From the NCBI RefSeq assembly GCF_033095785.1, contig NZ_CP137134.1, positions 3,410,001 through 3,474,000 on the forward strand: a stretch of 64,000 bases of DNA, given 5' to 3'. Made by a program: the position numbers and the translations under genes. Source of the DNA: Nitrosospira sp. Is2. GTDB taxonomy: Bacteria > Pseudomonadota > Gammaproteobacteria > Burkholderiales > Nitrosomonadaceae. Each line of letters begins with the position of its first letter. Position 1 is the first letter of the stretch. Shown piece after piece: positions 53,597 to 62,126 of the stretch. Below the pieces are notes generated by a model. That model saw only the letters and a list, made by a program, of their open reading frames with translations, did no database searches and was not told the DNA's origin.

Positions 53597-54994
53597 ATGA
53601 CCGCTTCTTCGATGACCTCCTCTTCCACGACCCCTTCTTCGACGGCCTCTTCTTCATTATTCGATAAATATTCCGCGATCCGCGGCCGGACGCTGGGCTT
53701 GATCGAGCCGCTGCTTGACGAGGATTGTTGCGTTCAGTCGATGCCGGAAACCAGTCCGGTCAAGTGGCACCTCGGCCATATCGCATGGTTCTTTGAAACG
53801 TTCGTGCTGCAGCACTACGAGCAGGGGTTCAAGCCTTATCACCCGGCTTTCTGCGCCATGTTCAGTTCCTATAACAAATCGGGTCAAACCCATCCTGACC
53901 CCAAGCGGGGGCTCTTTACGCGCCCGTCCCTGTCCGAAACGCGCGATTACTGCCGCAACGTGGACGAACGGATGGCGCAGGTCCTAAATCAGGCAGGCCA
54001 GGCAAGCCAGGCAGGCAAGGCGGAAGCCGCCGGTGAAATGCTGCGCATGCTGACCGTCCTGGGCATGCACCATGAGCAACAGCATCAGGAACTTATCCTC
54101 GCCGACATCAAGCATCTTCTCTCCCAAAGTCCGCTCAATGTCTCCTATGCAAGGTCCAGACCAGCATGGACAGCGGCTCGGGTGGCCCCTTCCCCCGCTC
54201 CCCATGCGCTGGAGTGGCGCAGGTTCGAAGGCGGTCTGGTGGAGATTGGCTACGACGGCGATGGATTCAGCTACGACAACGAATCCCCGCGGCACAGGCA
54301 ATTCCTGGAACCCTATCAGCTTGCTTCACGCCTCGTCACTAACGGCGAGTATCTCGAATTCATGAATGCCGGAGGGTATAAAGACCCTAGTTTCTGGCTT
54401 TCGGAGGGCTGGGACTGGATGAAGGCCCACGAACAGCGGCACCCGCTTTACTGGCGGGGCGAGGACGGCGGATGGCGGGAATTCACGCTTGCCGGGCTGA
54501 TCCCGCTGGATCCGAACCTGCCCGTGATCCACATTTCCTTGTTCGAGGCTGACGCCTATGCCCGCTGGGCCGGCGCGCGGCTGCCGAGCGAAGCCGAATG
54601 GGAGCATGCCGCATCGCAACAGGAAATAGACGGATGTTTCGCCGACAACGATCGCTTTCATCCCTGCCCGGCTGGCACGGCTCGCCCTGATGCGGGCGCG
54701 GGCCCCCGCCTGGACCAGCTGTACGGGGACGCGTGGGAATGGACGCAGTCGAGTTATTCCCCCTATCCGGGTTACAACCCCGCCAAGCCCAACGAAAACG
54801 AACCGATGTCGGTGGTCTGGGATGAAGCAGTGGGTGAATACAACAGCCGGTCCATGGTGAACCAGTATGTACTGCGGGGCGGGTCCTGCCTTATTCCCCG
54901 CGAGCGCATTCGCGCCAGTTTCCGCAACTTCTTGCCCGCCAGCACCTGCTGGCAGCTGTCGGGCATTCGCCTGGCGCGCAATGTAGCGATGTAG
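53597..54994 (+). CDS. egtB: Ergothioneine biosynthesis sulfoxide synthase
   Basis: 465 residues. The N-terminal DinB-like half has PVKWHLGHIAWFFETFVL and the iron-site motif HHEQQHQE (about residues 158-165). The C-terminal formylglycine-generating-like half has RWAGARLPSEAEWEHAA and YVLRGGSCLIPRERIRASFR. EgtB joins cysteine or gamma-glutamylcysteine to trimethylhistidine. AGGAG lies before the ATG. The first 20 residues are a Ser/Thr low-complexity run not typical of the family. No egtD methyltransferase gene follows or lies elsewhere in the window, although egtB-egtD pairs are common. Confidence 0.92.
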   Translation: MTASSMTSSSTTPSSTASSSLFDKYSAIRGRTLGLIEPLLDEDCCVQSMPETSPVKWHLGHIAWFFETFVLQHYEQGFKPYHPAFCAMFSSYNKSGQTHPDPKRGLFTRPSLSETRDYCRNVDERMAQVLNQAGQASQAGKAEAAGEMLRMLTVLGMHHEQQHQELILADIKHLLSQSPLNVSYARSRPAWTAARVAPSPAPHALEWRRFEGGLVEIGYDGDGFSYDNESPRHRQFLEPYQLASRLVTNGEYLEFMNAGGYKDPSFWLSEGWDWMKAHEQRHPLYWRGEDGGWREFTLAGLIPLDPNLPVIHISLFEADAYARWAGARLPSEAEWEHAASQQEIDGCFADNDRFHPCPAGTARPDAGAGPRLDQLYGDAWEWTQSSYSPYPGYNPAKPNENEPMSVVWDEAVGEYNSRSMVNQYVLRGGSCLIPRERIRASFRNFLPASTCWQLSGIRLARNVAM

Positions 54995-55138
54995 CAAAAT
55001 AACGCCATCGGTTCAGTGTTGTCCTGGCAGGGATCTGGCGCCGAAAGGGAACCGCAAGCCGCCACCCGGCCGGCCTGGGGGCGGCAACCTCCGGTCCCTC
55101 GCCCGAGAGGGCTTGACGTCCGTCGCGACCCGCGGAAA

Positions 55139-55729
55139 CTATTTCCGCGGCGCCTTCGTCGCCCGAATCACGTCGCGGGCGGCAAGCCCCGCGGCCAGCG
55201 CGACAAATACCGCGAACAGCGATTTTCCCGAGAGACGCTTTTCGAAGCCGGGCGTGAAGCGTTTAGGGACCAGATAATAGTCGGTAACATAAGCGGCCGC
55301 GGTCACCGCTGCCGCATCCAGGATGGGCTCGAGCATGGGCCTGGCTTGTGACGCGATATTCGATGAATCATGGAGCGGACCTTCGTTCCAATTCGTCGGG
55401 TGGAGGGCACCCTGGTCCGCGCGGCTCTCACCTCTCCCCAGCAGCTTCTCGTAGAATATAGCCCAGAATATCGCTGAGGCATGATTCAGCAAGAAGCCGG
55501 TAAGCGTGTACTTCAGTGATGGCTTATCCTGATACGCCGCTTCGTCGCCCCATATGATGTGACTGGTGGCGTTGAGGGGCGCGGCATAATGATCGTCTTC
55601 GCGCTTTCCCGCCAACGACGCGGCCGCCGCAGCGGCCAGCCCGCCGACCGTTCCTGAAATCACGGCTCGCCCGAGTACGCTCCGCGAACCGGCGTGTGAA
55701 TCAGGTTTTCCTGGTAATGACTGTTTCAT
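55139..55729 (-). CDS. Inner-membrane protein of unknown function
   Basis: 196 residues with hydrophobic segments near 20-40 (AVISGTVGGLAAAAAASLAG), 75-92 (LTGFLLNHASAIFWAIFYE), 133-150 and 170-188. The loop NATSHIIWGDEAAYQDKPSL between the first two segments is distinctive and reminiscent of proteobacterial YagU-like membrane proteins, but I cannot assign the family firmly. GGAGATC lies just before the ATG. Confidence 0.65.
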   Translation of the reverse strand: MKQSLPGKPDSHAGSRSVLGRAVISGTVGGLAAAAAASLAGKREDDHYAAPLNATSHIIWGDEAAYQDKPSLKYTLTGFLLNHASAIFWAIFYEKLLGRGESRADQGALHPTNWNEGPLHDSSNIASQARPMLEPILDAAAVTAAAYVTDYYLVPKRFTPGFEKRLSGKSLFAVFVALAAGLAARDVIRATKAPRK

Positions 55730-55845
55730 GCTGATCTCCTTACAAAGTGGTTAATGCGGGATTGCCGCTCAATTGCTCCTCAATCACGGTTTTTCCAGAC
55801 GATCCAAATCTTCTGCAAGTGCAGAAGCCTGGGCGAAGGCACGTT

Positions 55846-58353
55846 CTACCGCATGGATGCATCCCGGTCTCGTGGGAGCGCCAGTTCCGGCGTGCGATCC
55901 CGCTGCGGCTGTAGCCGAGCGGGGGACAAGTGCGGCTGGGTCACGACGTGCCGCTCCTGCGGATTTACGAAATGTATGTCCAGCTCGCGGAAGCGCTCGA
56001 GAATCCGCTGGTTAAAGGCCCGCTGCACTGGCCACCGCCCCTTGTCCAGCGTGCGTATCTGCCCGAGCACCGTGATCATCGCGCCATCAACCTGATCCAC
56101 GCCCCAGATTTCCAGGTCCGCCAGAATAAGGTCTTTCAGTTGAGGATCGGCGCGCATTTCTTCGCCCACGCCACGGATAGCGGCAAACACCCGATCGACG
56201 TTTGAGTCCGCCTTGACACTGACGCGGACCGAAGCATTGCCAAGCCCGCGGTTGGTATTGGTCACGGTGGAAACTGAACTGAACGGCACAACGTGGAGAG
56301 AGCCGTCCGGCGCGCGCAGCCGGACGGTCCTGATCGATAGATATTCCACCGATCCGGAAACGTCTGCGACGGTGATGAAATCCCCGACCTGGATGGCATT
56401 TTCCATCAGCAGAAAAATGCCGGTGATGAAATCCTGCACCAGTTTTTGCGAGCCGAAACCCAGCGCGACGCCAATGATGCTGGCCCCAGCCAACAGGGGC
56501 CCGATGTTGATGCCCAGCTGGTGCAGCGCCGCGAGCAGCACGACCATTCCGATGACGAAGAACAGGCAGGCGCGCAGCATCGGCACCAGTGTGCGCAGGC
56601 GCGCAGCCCGCGCAATGTCGCCCTCCTCCGACCATAGCTCGATACGGTTACATACCGCCTTGTTCAGCGCTTCCCACGCCGCCAGCGCCAGCATGCAGGT
56701 GACCGCGATGGTGACAAGCGCTGAAGCCAGGCGTCGGCCGACGGAGCCTTCCTCGAACCATGAATGCGTATCCACGCCCCACACCTGCAACAGCAGGATC
56801 AACGCGACGATGCCGATTATCGACGAGACCGCGCGATACACCAGCATATGATAGGTCGTTTTGGGCTCCGCCTCCGGCTCCAGTTCGCCCGGGGGGCGCT
56901 GTCCGAGTTGCTGCTGCATGTTCTCGCGGTTGCTGATGAAGGCGCGGTCAATCGCCCCCAGGACGAAGATCGATACCAGGCTGGCTACGACGATGACCGC
57001 GGCCGACCAGCCAAATACATGAAGCACGTGCTGAAAACCGTTTTCGGTTCCGGCCGACCACAGCAGCCAGGCCGCGGCGATCAGAAAGGTCGCGACAAAA
57101 AGCCAGCTATCGGCCAGCATGCCGCGCAACCCGGACACATCCTGCCCGTCGCCGGCCCTGCCGCGAATGGCGGCCGCAGTCGCCTCCCGGCTGCGAAAAA
57201 TCATGATCAGCAGCATCACGTGCACGGCCAGCGCCACCAGTTTCGTCAGCGTGTCATGAGTGTTTTGCGTTGCGCCGGTTTCCAGGGAGATGTCCGCGGT
57301 AGCGGTGCCGAACACCGCGACGACGACGACCCATCGCAGCCAGCGATACAGGAAAGCCGCCACCCCATCGCTGATGTGCATCAGCCGCAGCCCCTGGCCT
57401 AAGGGTGACGCCATGAGCTGAATCACGCTCAGCACGAAGCGTGTGGTTGCATAAGCGCTGACGGCCACAAGGGTCGGACCGTAAAAAGGTGCGGAGCGGC
57501 CGCCGGCCGCGTTCAGCAGTACGATCGCCACCACGAAAAAGACCACCAGCGGAATGAGTCCCAGCACCCAGTGGGCGAACGCGAAAGGGAGCCGTCGCAA
57601 CAGGCTCCAGTGACGGTCGGCGGCGCGCGTCTCGGGCACAGCTTCGGCACGATGCCGACCCTCCGGCGCCGCGGTGCGGGCGGATTCTATTTTTTTCTGG
57701 TCGATTGCTGCCTTCCGGGCCGCTGCCCGATTCTCGACCAGTTTGCGTAGCCGCGCGAGCACTCGCCGCGCCAGCCACTCGGCCAGCAGGGCTCCGGCCA
57801 GCGTCAGGATCACCTGCCACAGGGCATCCAGCACGACGGCGCGGCGTTCCGGCACCCCGAGGTTATACTGCCACCATTCGCCGACCGTTCTCACCTGCAG
57901 AAACATGCGCCCGGTCAACCGCAGTTGATCCACAACCGCATCCAGCCGGGTCACGATCAGATCGAATACCTGTGCCACCAGTCCATTCTCGGTCAACTCG
58001 ATCGGCAGCGACGCCTGCTCTCCTGTCGATCGTCTCTCCGCGGCACGTGGCGGCGACGTAACGGGAGCGCTGGCCGAAGCGCTCGCCGGGGCGGTGGCTG
58101 TGGCTTGCGCGATCGCGGCGAGTGTTTCTTCGAGCTCAGTGCGCTTCTTTACGTCCTGAAGAATCGAAAGCGCGCGCTGGGCCTGTGCTGGCGTGACGGG
58201 CGGCGGGGACGCGGAAATTTCCCCACCGGTCCCCTTGGTGACTTCCTTCGTGACTTCGTTTGCAAGCGCGTCAGGGGGCGTCACTGTGGCGAGTGAAAAT
58301 GCCAATGAAAACGGAGCCAGAATCGCGGCAAAAAGGTTCATTCGAGAAAACAT
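55846..58353 (-). CDS. Large MscS-family mechanosensitive channel
   Basis: 835 residues from ATG at 58353; a TTG two codons earlier is also open. A signal peptide leads to a periplasmic Ala/Pro/Ser-rich domain (about 35-150), then about eleven membrane helices and the C-terminal MscS core: GINIGPLLAGASIIGVALGF, GSQKLVQDFITGIFLLMENA, IQVGDFITVADVSGSVE and the beta domain VVPFSSVSTVTN. The size resembles the MscM/YnaI-to-MscK class. It releases solutes on hypo-osmotic shock. It is divergent from the trehalose operon. Confidence 0.87.
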   Translation of the reverse strand: MFSRMNLFAAILAPFSLAFSLATVTPPDALANEVTKEVTKGTGGEISASPPPVTPAQAQRALSILQDVKKRTELEETLAAIAQATATAPASASASAPVTSPPRAAERRSTGEQASLPIELTENGLVAQVFDLIVTRLDAVVDQLRLTGRMFLQVRTVGEWWQYNLGVPERRAVVLDALWQVILTLAGALLAEWLARRVLARLRKLVENRAAARKAAIDQKKIESARTAAPEGRHRAEAVPETRAADRHWSLLRRLPFAFAHWVLGLIPLVVFFVVAIVLLNAAGGRSAPFYGPTLVAVSAYATTRFVLSVIQLMASPLGQGLRLMHISDGVAAFLYRWLRWVVVVAVFGTATADISLETGATQNTHDTLTKLVALAVHVMLLIMIFRSREATAAAIRGRAGDGQDVSGLRGMLADSWLFVATFLIAAAWLLWSAGTENGFQHVLHVFGWSAAVIVVASLVSIFVLGAIDRAFISNRENMQQQLGQRPPGELEPEAEPKTTYHMLVYRAVSSIIGIVALILLLQVWGVDTHSWFEEGSVGRRLASALVTIAVTCMLALAAWEALNKAVCNRIELWSEEGDIARAARLRTLVPMLRACLFFVIGMVVLLAALHQLGINIGPLLAGASIIGVALGFGSQKLVQDFITGIFLLMENAIQVGDFITVADVSGSVEYLSIRTVRLRAPDGSLHVVPFSSVSTVTNTNRGLGNASVRVSVKADSNVDRVFAAIRGVGEEMRADPQLKDLILADLEIWGVDQVDGAMITVLGQIRTLDKGRWPVQRAFNQRILERFRELDIHFVNPQERHVVTQPHLSPARLQPQRDRTPELALPRDRDASMR

Positions 58354-58800
58354 GGGCAACTGGAGAAGAGGGGAATACCTTCACGGGCAGCCGACGGCGC
58401 TTTGCAACTTAAGCCGGCAACCGGTTCTCCGAAAAGTAATGGATGAGTATGAATGGGGATGATGCGCCCCTGGCACCCTGGAGTCAGTGCGTTGGCATAC
58501 ATTAAAGAACCAATGGACGTCCGCCAGGGGCGCGTCGCTGGCAGACCCGGGTCGAACCTTCCGGCTTGAGCCGCTTGCGCATCGACCGGATACCCGTCCG
58601 GCGGATAAGAATCCCTGGCATGACCAAACGAGGCACTGTAAGCTTTGTACGATATGGCACAGACCTTCCGGTGCATTGTTGGCAAGCTGGCCTTTATGGA
58701 TGGGGTGCAGTTAGTGCTTGGAAGGCGACTGCCTCGGCTCAAGCGCCATGAGCGCCATGGGCGCCAGGATACGTAACGACACACGTCACGACAGATAACT
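58354..58800. other. Divergent region between MscS and treS
   Basis: Nearly 450 bases. No gene or copy of the shared motif is seen. It must hold the promoters of both the channel and the trehalose operon. Confidence 0.4.
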
Positions 58801-61800
58801 ATGCAGCAAGAAGATTCCCTGTGGTACAAGGACGCTATCATCTACCAGTTGCACGTCAAGACGTTCTTTGACAGCAACGGTGATGGTATCGGCGATTTCG
58901 CCGGCCTGATCTCCAAGCTCGACTATCTGCAAGAGCTGGGCGTGACTGCGCTCTGGCTCCTTCCGTTCTATCCCTCGCCGGGACGCGACGACGGCTACGA
59001 TATTGCCGATTACCACAATGTGCATCCGGCCGTTGGCGATATGGCAGACTTTCACCGGTTCATCAATGAAGCCCATCGGCGGGGCCTGCGGGTGATTACT
59101 GAACTGGTAATCAATCACACTTCGGATCAGCATCCCTGGTTCCAGGCAGCGCGGCGTGCGCCCCCCGGATCGCTCAAGCGCGACTACTACGTCTGGAGCA
59201 ACGACAATAAGAAGTACAGCGGCGCGCGCAGCATTTTCACGGATACCGAGGGCTCCAACTGGCAGTGGGACGAGGAAGCCCAGGCCTACTATTGGCACCG
59301 TTTTTTTTACCATCAGCCGGACCTGAATTTTGAAAATCCCCACGTCTTCAACGCCATCATGCATGTGATGCGCTTCTGGCTGGATGCCGGCGTGGACGGG
59401 ATGCGGCTGGATGCGATGCCGTACCTGTGCGAGCGTGAAGGCACCAACTGCGAGAACCTGCCGGAGACGCACGCGGTGATCAAGCGCATGCGCGCAGAAC
59501 TGGATGCGCACTACCCCGATCGCGTGTTCCTGGCGGAAGCCAATCAATGGCCGGAGGACGTGCGCGAGTATTTCGGGGAGGGCGACGAATGCCATATGGC
59601 CTTCCACTTTCCGCTCATGCCCCGTATGTACATGGCCATCGCGCGCGAGGACCGCCATCCGATCGTGGAGATCATGGAACAAACCCCGGACATACCCGAA
59701 AACTGCCAGTGGGCAATATTTCTGCGCAACCACGACGAACTGACCCTGGAGATGGTCACCGACCGCGAGCGAGATTACCTTCACCAGACCTATGCGGTGG
59801 ACCCACTGGCCCGCCTCCACCTCGGCATCCGCCGCCGTCTGGCCCCTTTGCTGGAAAACGACCGGCACCGCATCGAACTGATGAATCTGCTGCTCGTGAC
59901 CATGCCCGGCTCACCGATTCTCTATTACGGCGACGAGATCGGCATGGGGGATAACCTTCAGCTGGGCGACCGCAACGGCGTGCGCACCCCTATGCAATGG
60001 CTGGGCGGAGTCAATGGGGGGTTTTCAACCGCGGATCCGGAATCGCTGTTCCTTCCGCCCATCGTCGATCCGGTGTACGGCTTCGCCGCAGTGAATGTGG
60101 AAAGACAGCGCCACAACGCATATTCACTGCTCAACTGGACGAAACGCGTCATCGCCGTGCGCAAAGCTCACCGCACCTTTGGTCGGGGCACGCTGCGTTT
60201 TCTGCGCCCCGGCAACCGCAAGATCCTCGCCTATCTGCGCGAATACGAGGGCGAAACGATCCTGTGCGTAGCTAATCTTTCCCGCGCGCCTCAGGCGGTG
60301 GAGCTGGATTTGAGCCAGTACAAGGGCAGGGTGCCGGCTGAGTTGATGGGGCGCAGCGCCTTTCCCCCAATCGGCGCCCTGCCGTACCAGCTCACCCTGA
60401 GCGGGCACGGCTTCTACGCCTTTCGCCTTGCTACCGACGTGACGGCGCCCGTGTGGCATGAAGAGCCCCAGGTGTTGCCGGATCTCGCCGTACTGGTACT
60501 GGTCGAGAGCGGATGGGGCACCCTGGCCGGGAACCACGCGGAAAGCGGACCGAGGAACCAGCTGATGGTCGAACGCGCGCGGGTGCAGCTTGAGCGTGAA
60601 ATCCTGCCGCGCTTCTTCAGCTCCCAGCCATGGTTCGCAAGCAGGCCGGACGTGGAAAAATTCGAGCTTGGCGAAACGCATGAATGGGTGACGGAGCATG
60701 GCAGCTGGCTCCTGGCCATCGTCATCCTGACGCTTGCCAGCGGCGAGACATATCGTTATGCAATGCCGCTCGCACTGGCGTGGGAAGACGAAGGCGAGAG
60801 CCGCCTGATCCCCCTGCTGCCTGCGATCCTGGCCAAGGTACGGAGCCGGGCCCGAATGGGCGTAATGTTTGACGCGTTCTGGGACGATGCTTTCTGCCGT
60901 ACCGTGATCTCCAATATGGAGACGGGCGCGTCATTTGCGTTCGAGCGGGGACAGGTGCGCTTCCATGCAACCAGCGCTTTTCCCGGCGTCGTAGAGGAAG
61001 GGGGTGCGACCAACATAACCAGAACGGTATCGGAACGGGGCCGCCTGCTGGTGAACCTGGGTGATCGGCTGATATTGAAGGGTTACCGCTGGCTGCTCGC
61101 CGGCGTGCACCCGGAGCTGGAAATGTCGCGATTCCTGACCGAGACCGCGAACTTCACCCACATTGCGCAGCTCGCCGGCACCGTCGAGTACGTTGATGCC
61201 GAGGGGCAGTGCTCGACGCTAGCCATCCTGGAGCAGTACGCCGAGAACCAGGGCAGTGCCTGGGTCTATACCCACGACTATCTCGCACGGTACCTGGACG
61301 ACTACCGCACAAGGCAAAAACGTCCCATCGATGCGCGCCACGCGGTTTACACGACGCTGGCGAAAACTCTGGGGCTGCGCACGGCCGAGTTTCATCAGGC
61401 GCTCGCGCAACCGGACCCGGCCGGCGCCTTCGGGATGGAACCCATCACCCTTGACGATACCGCCGAGTGGGTGAACAGCATGCGCGCGCAGATGGACCAG
61501 ATGTATACCTTGCTGGAGGCCGAATGGCCCCTATTGTCCGAGGCAGCGCGAGCGGCCGGCAGAGACCTGTTCGCGGCCCGGCCACGGTTCTACCGGCGCA
61601 TCATGCGTACGGCCGCGGCCGGCACGGTGGCCATGAAGGCCCGTTGCCACGGCGATTACAATTTGCGCCAGGTATGGCTGTCAAACAATGATTTTCTGAT
61701 CACGAATTACGGCGGCGGTCCTGAGCGTGCCTGGCGGGAACGTCGCTGGAAACATACGCCGCTGCGCGACGTGGCAGGCATCCTCGTTTCGTTTTCGGAA

Positions 61801-62097
61801 GTGGCTGCAGCCGCGCTCGCGCACGTGACGACCGAGTATCCCGAGTCAGGCCCGATATGTCAGGAGCAGACGGATAACTGGAATGCGCTGACCACCGGCG
61901 CTTTCTTGAAGAGCTACCGCCGGGCGATGAAGGAACACTCATTGTTGCCTTCCAACCCGGCGACAGTGGATGCACTGGTTACGCTGTTCATGGTGGAAAA
62001 GGCGGCTGCAAGCCTGAGCAACGCGCTATCGCAACCATCGAGAACGGTCGAGATGCCGATTCGGCAGCTGCTCGGCCTGATGCGGCGCAAACGGTAG
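58801..62097 (+). CDS. treS: Trehalose synthase fused to a maltokinase-like domain
   Basis: 1098 residues. Residues 1-550 are TreS, a GH13 enzyme that interconverts maltose and trehalose: WYKDAIIYQLHVKTFFDSNG, nucleophile D204 in GMRLDAMPY, acid E246 in FLAEANQWPEDV and D312 in LRNHDEL. Residues about 570-1090 form a maltokinase-like domain. HGDYNLRQV keeps the catalytic Asp (D952), and TPLRDVAGIL is present. The metal-binding DFEGEP segment of maltokinases reads NYGGGP here (N969-P974), losing the Asp and both Glu. Maltose phosphorylation may therefore be impaired. treZ follows within 9-29 bases. Confidence 0.92.
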   Translation: MQQEDSLWYKDAIIYQLHVKTFFDSNGDGIGDFAGLISKLDYLQELGVTALWLLPFYPSPGRDDGYDIADYHNVHPAVGDMADFHRFINEAHRRGLRVITELVINHTSDQHPWFQAARRAPPGSLKRDYYVWSNDNKKYSGARSIFTDTEGSNWQWDEEAQAYYWHRFFYHQPDLNFENPHVFNAIMHVMRFWLDAGVDGMRLDAMPYLCEREGTNCENLPETHAVIKRMRAELDAHYPDRVFLAEANQWPEDVREYFGEGDECHMAFHFPLMPRMYMAIAREDRHPIVEIMEQTPDIPENCQWAIFLRNHDELTLEMVTDRERDYLHQTYAVDPLARLHLGIRRRLAPLLENDRHRIELMNLLLVTMPGSPILYYGDEIGMGDNLQLGDRNGVRTPMQWLGGVNGGFSTADPESLFLPPIVDPVYGFAAVNVERQRHNAYSLLNWTKRVIAVRKAHRTFGRGTLRFLRPGNRKILAYLREYEGETILCVANLSRAPQAVELDLSQYKGRVPAELMGRSAFPPIGALPYQLTLSGHGFYAFRLATDVTAPVWHEEPQVLPDLAVLVLVESGWGTLAGNHAESGPRNQLMVERARVQLEREILPRFFSSQPWFASRPDVEKFELGETHEWVTEHGSWLLAIVILTLASGETYRYAMPLALAWEDEGESRLIPLLPAILAKVRSRARMGVMFDAFWDDAFCRTVISNMETGASFAFERGQVRFHATSAFPGVVEEGGATNITRTVSERGRLLVNLGDRLILKGYRWLLAGVHPELEMSRFLTETANFTHIAQLAGTVEYVDAEGQCSTLAILEQYAENQGSAWVYTHDYLARYLDDYRTRQKRPIDARHAVYTTLAKTLGLRTAEFHQALAQPDPAGAFGMEPITLDDTAEWVNSMRAQMDQMYTLLEAEWPLLSEAARAAGRDLFAARPRFYRRIMRTAAAGTVAMKARCHGDYNLRQVWLSNNDFLITNYGGGPERAWRERRWKHTPLRDVAGILVSFSEVAAAALAHVTTEYPESGPICQEQTDNWNALTTGAFLKSYRRAMKEHSLLPSNPATVDALVTLFMVEKAAASLSNALSQPSRTVEMPIRQLLGLMRRKR

Positions 62098-62126
62098 AAA
62101 GCGACGTGCAGATCCGAGCGCATGAC

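Noticed and set aside
58786..59868. 360-codon leftward frame antisense to treS
   Set aside because: The sense frame carries all GH13 motifs; the antisense frame has no recognisable feature.
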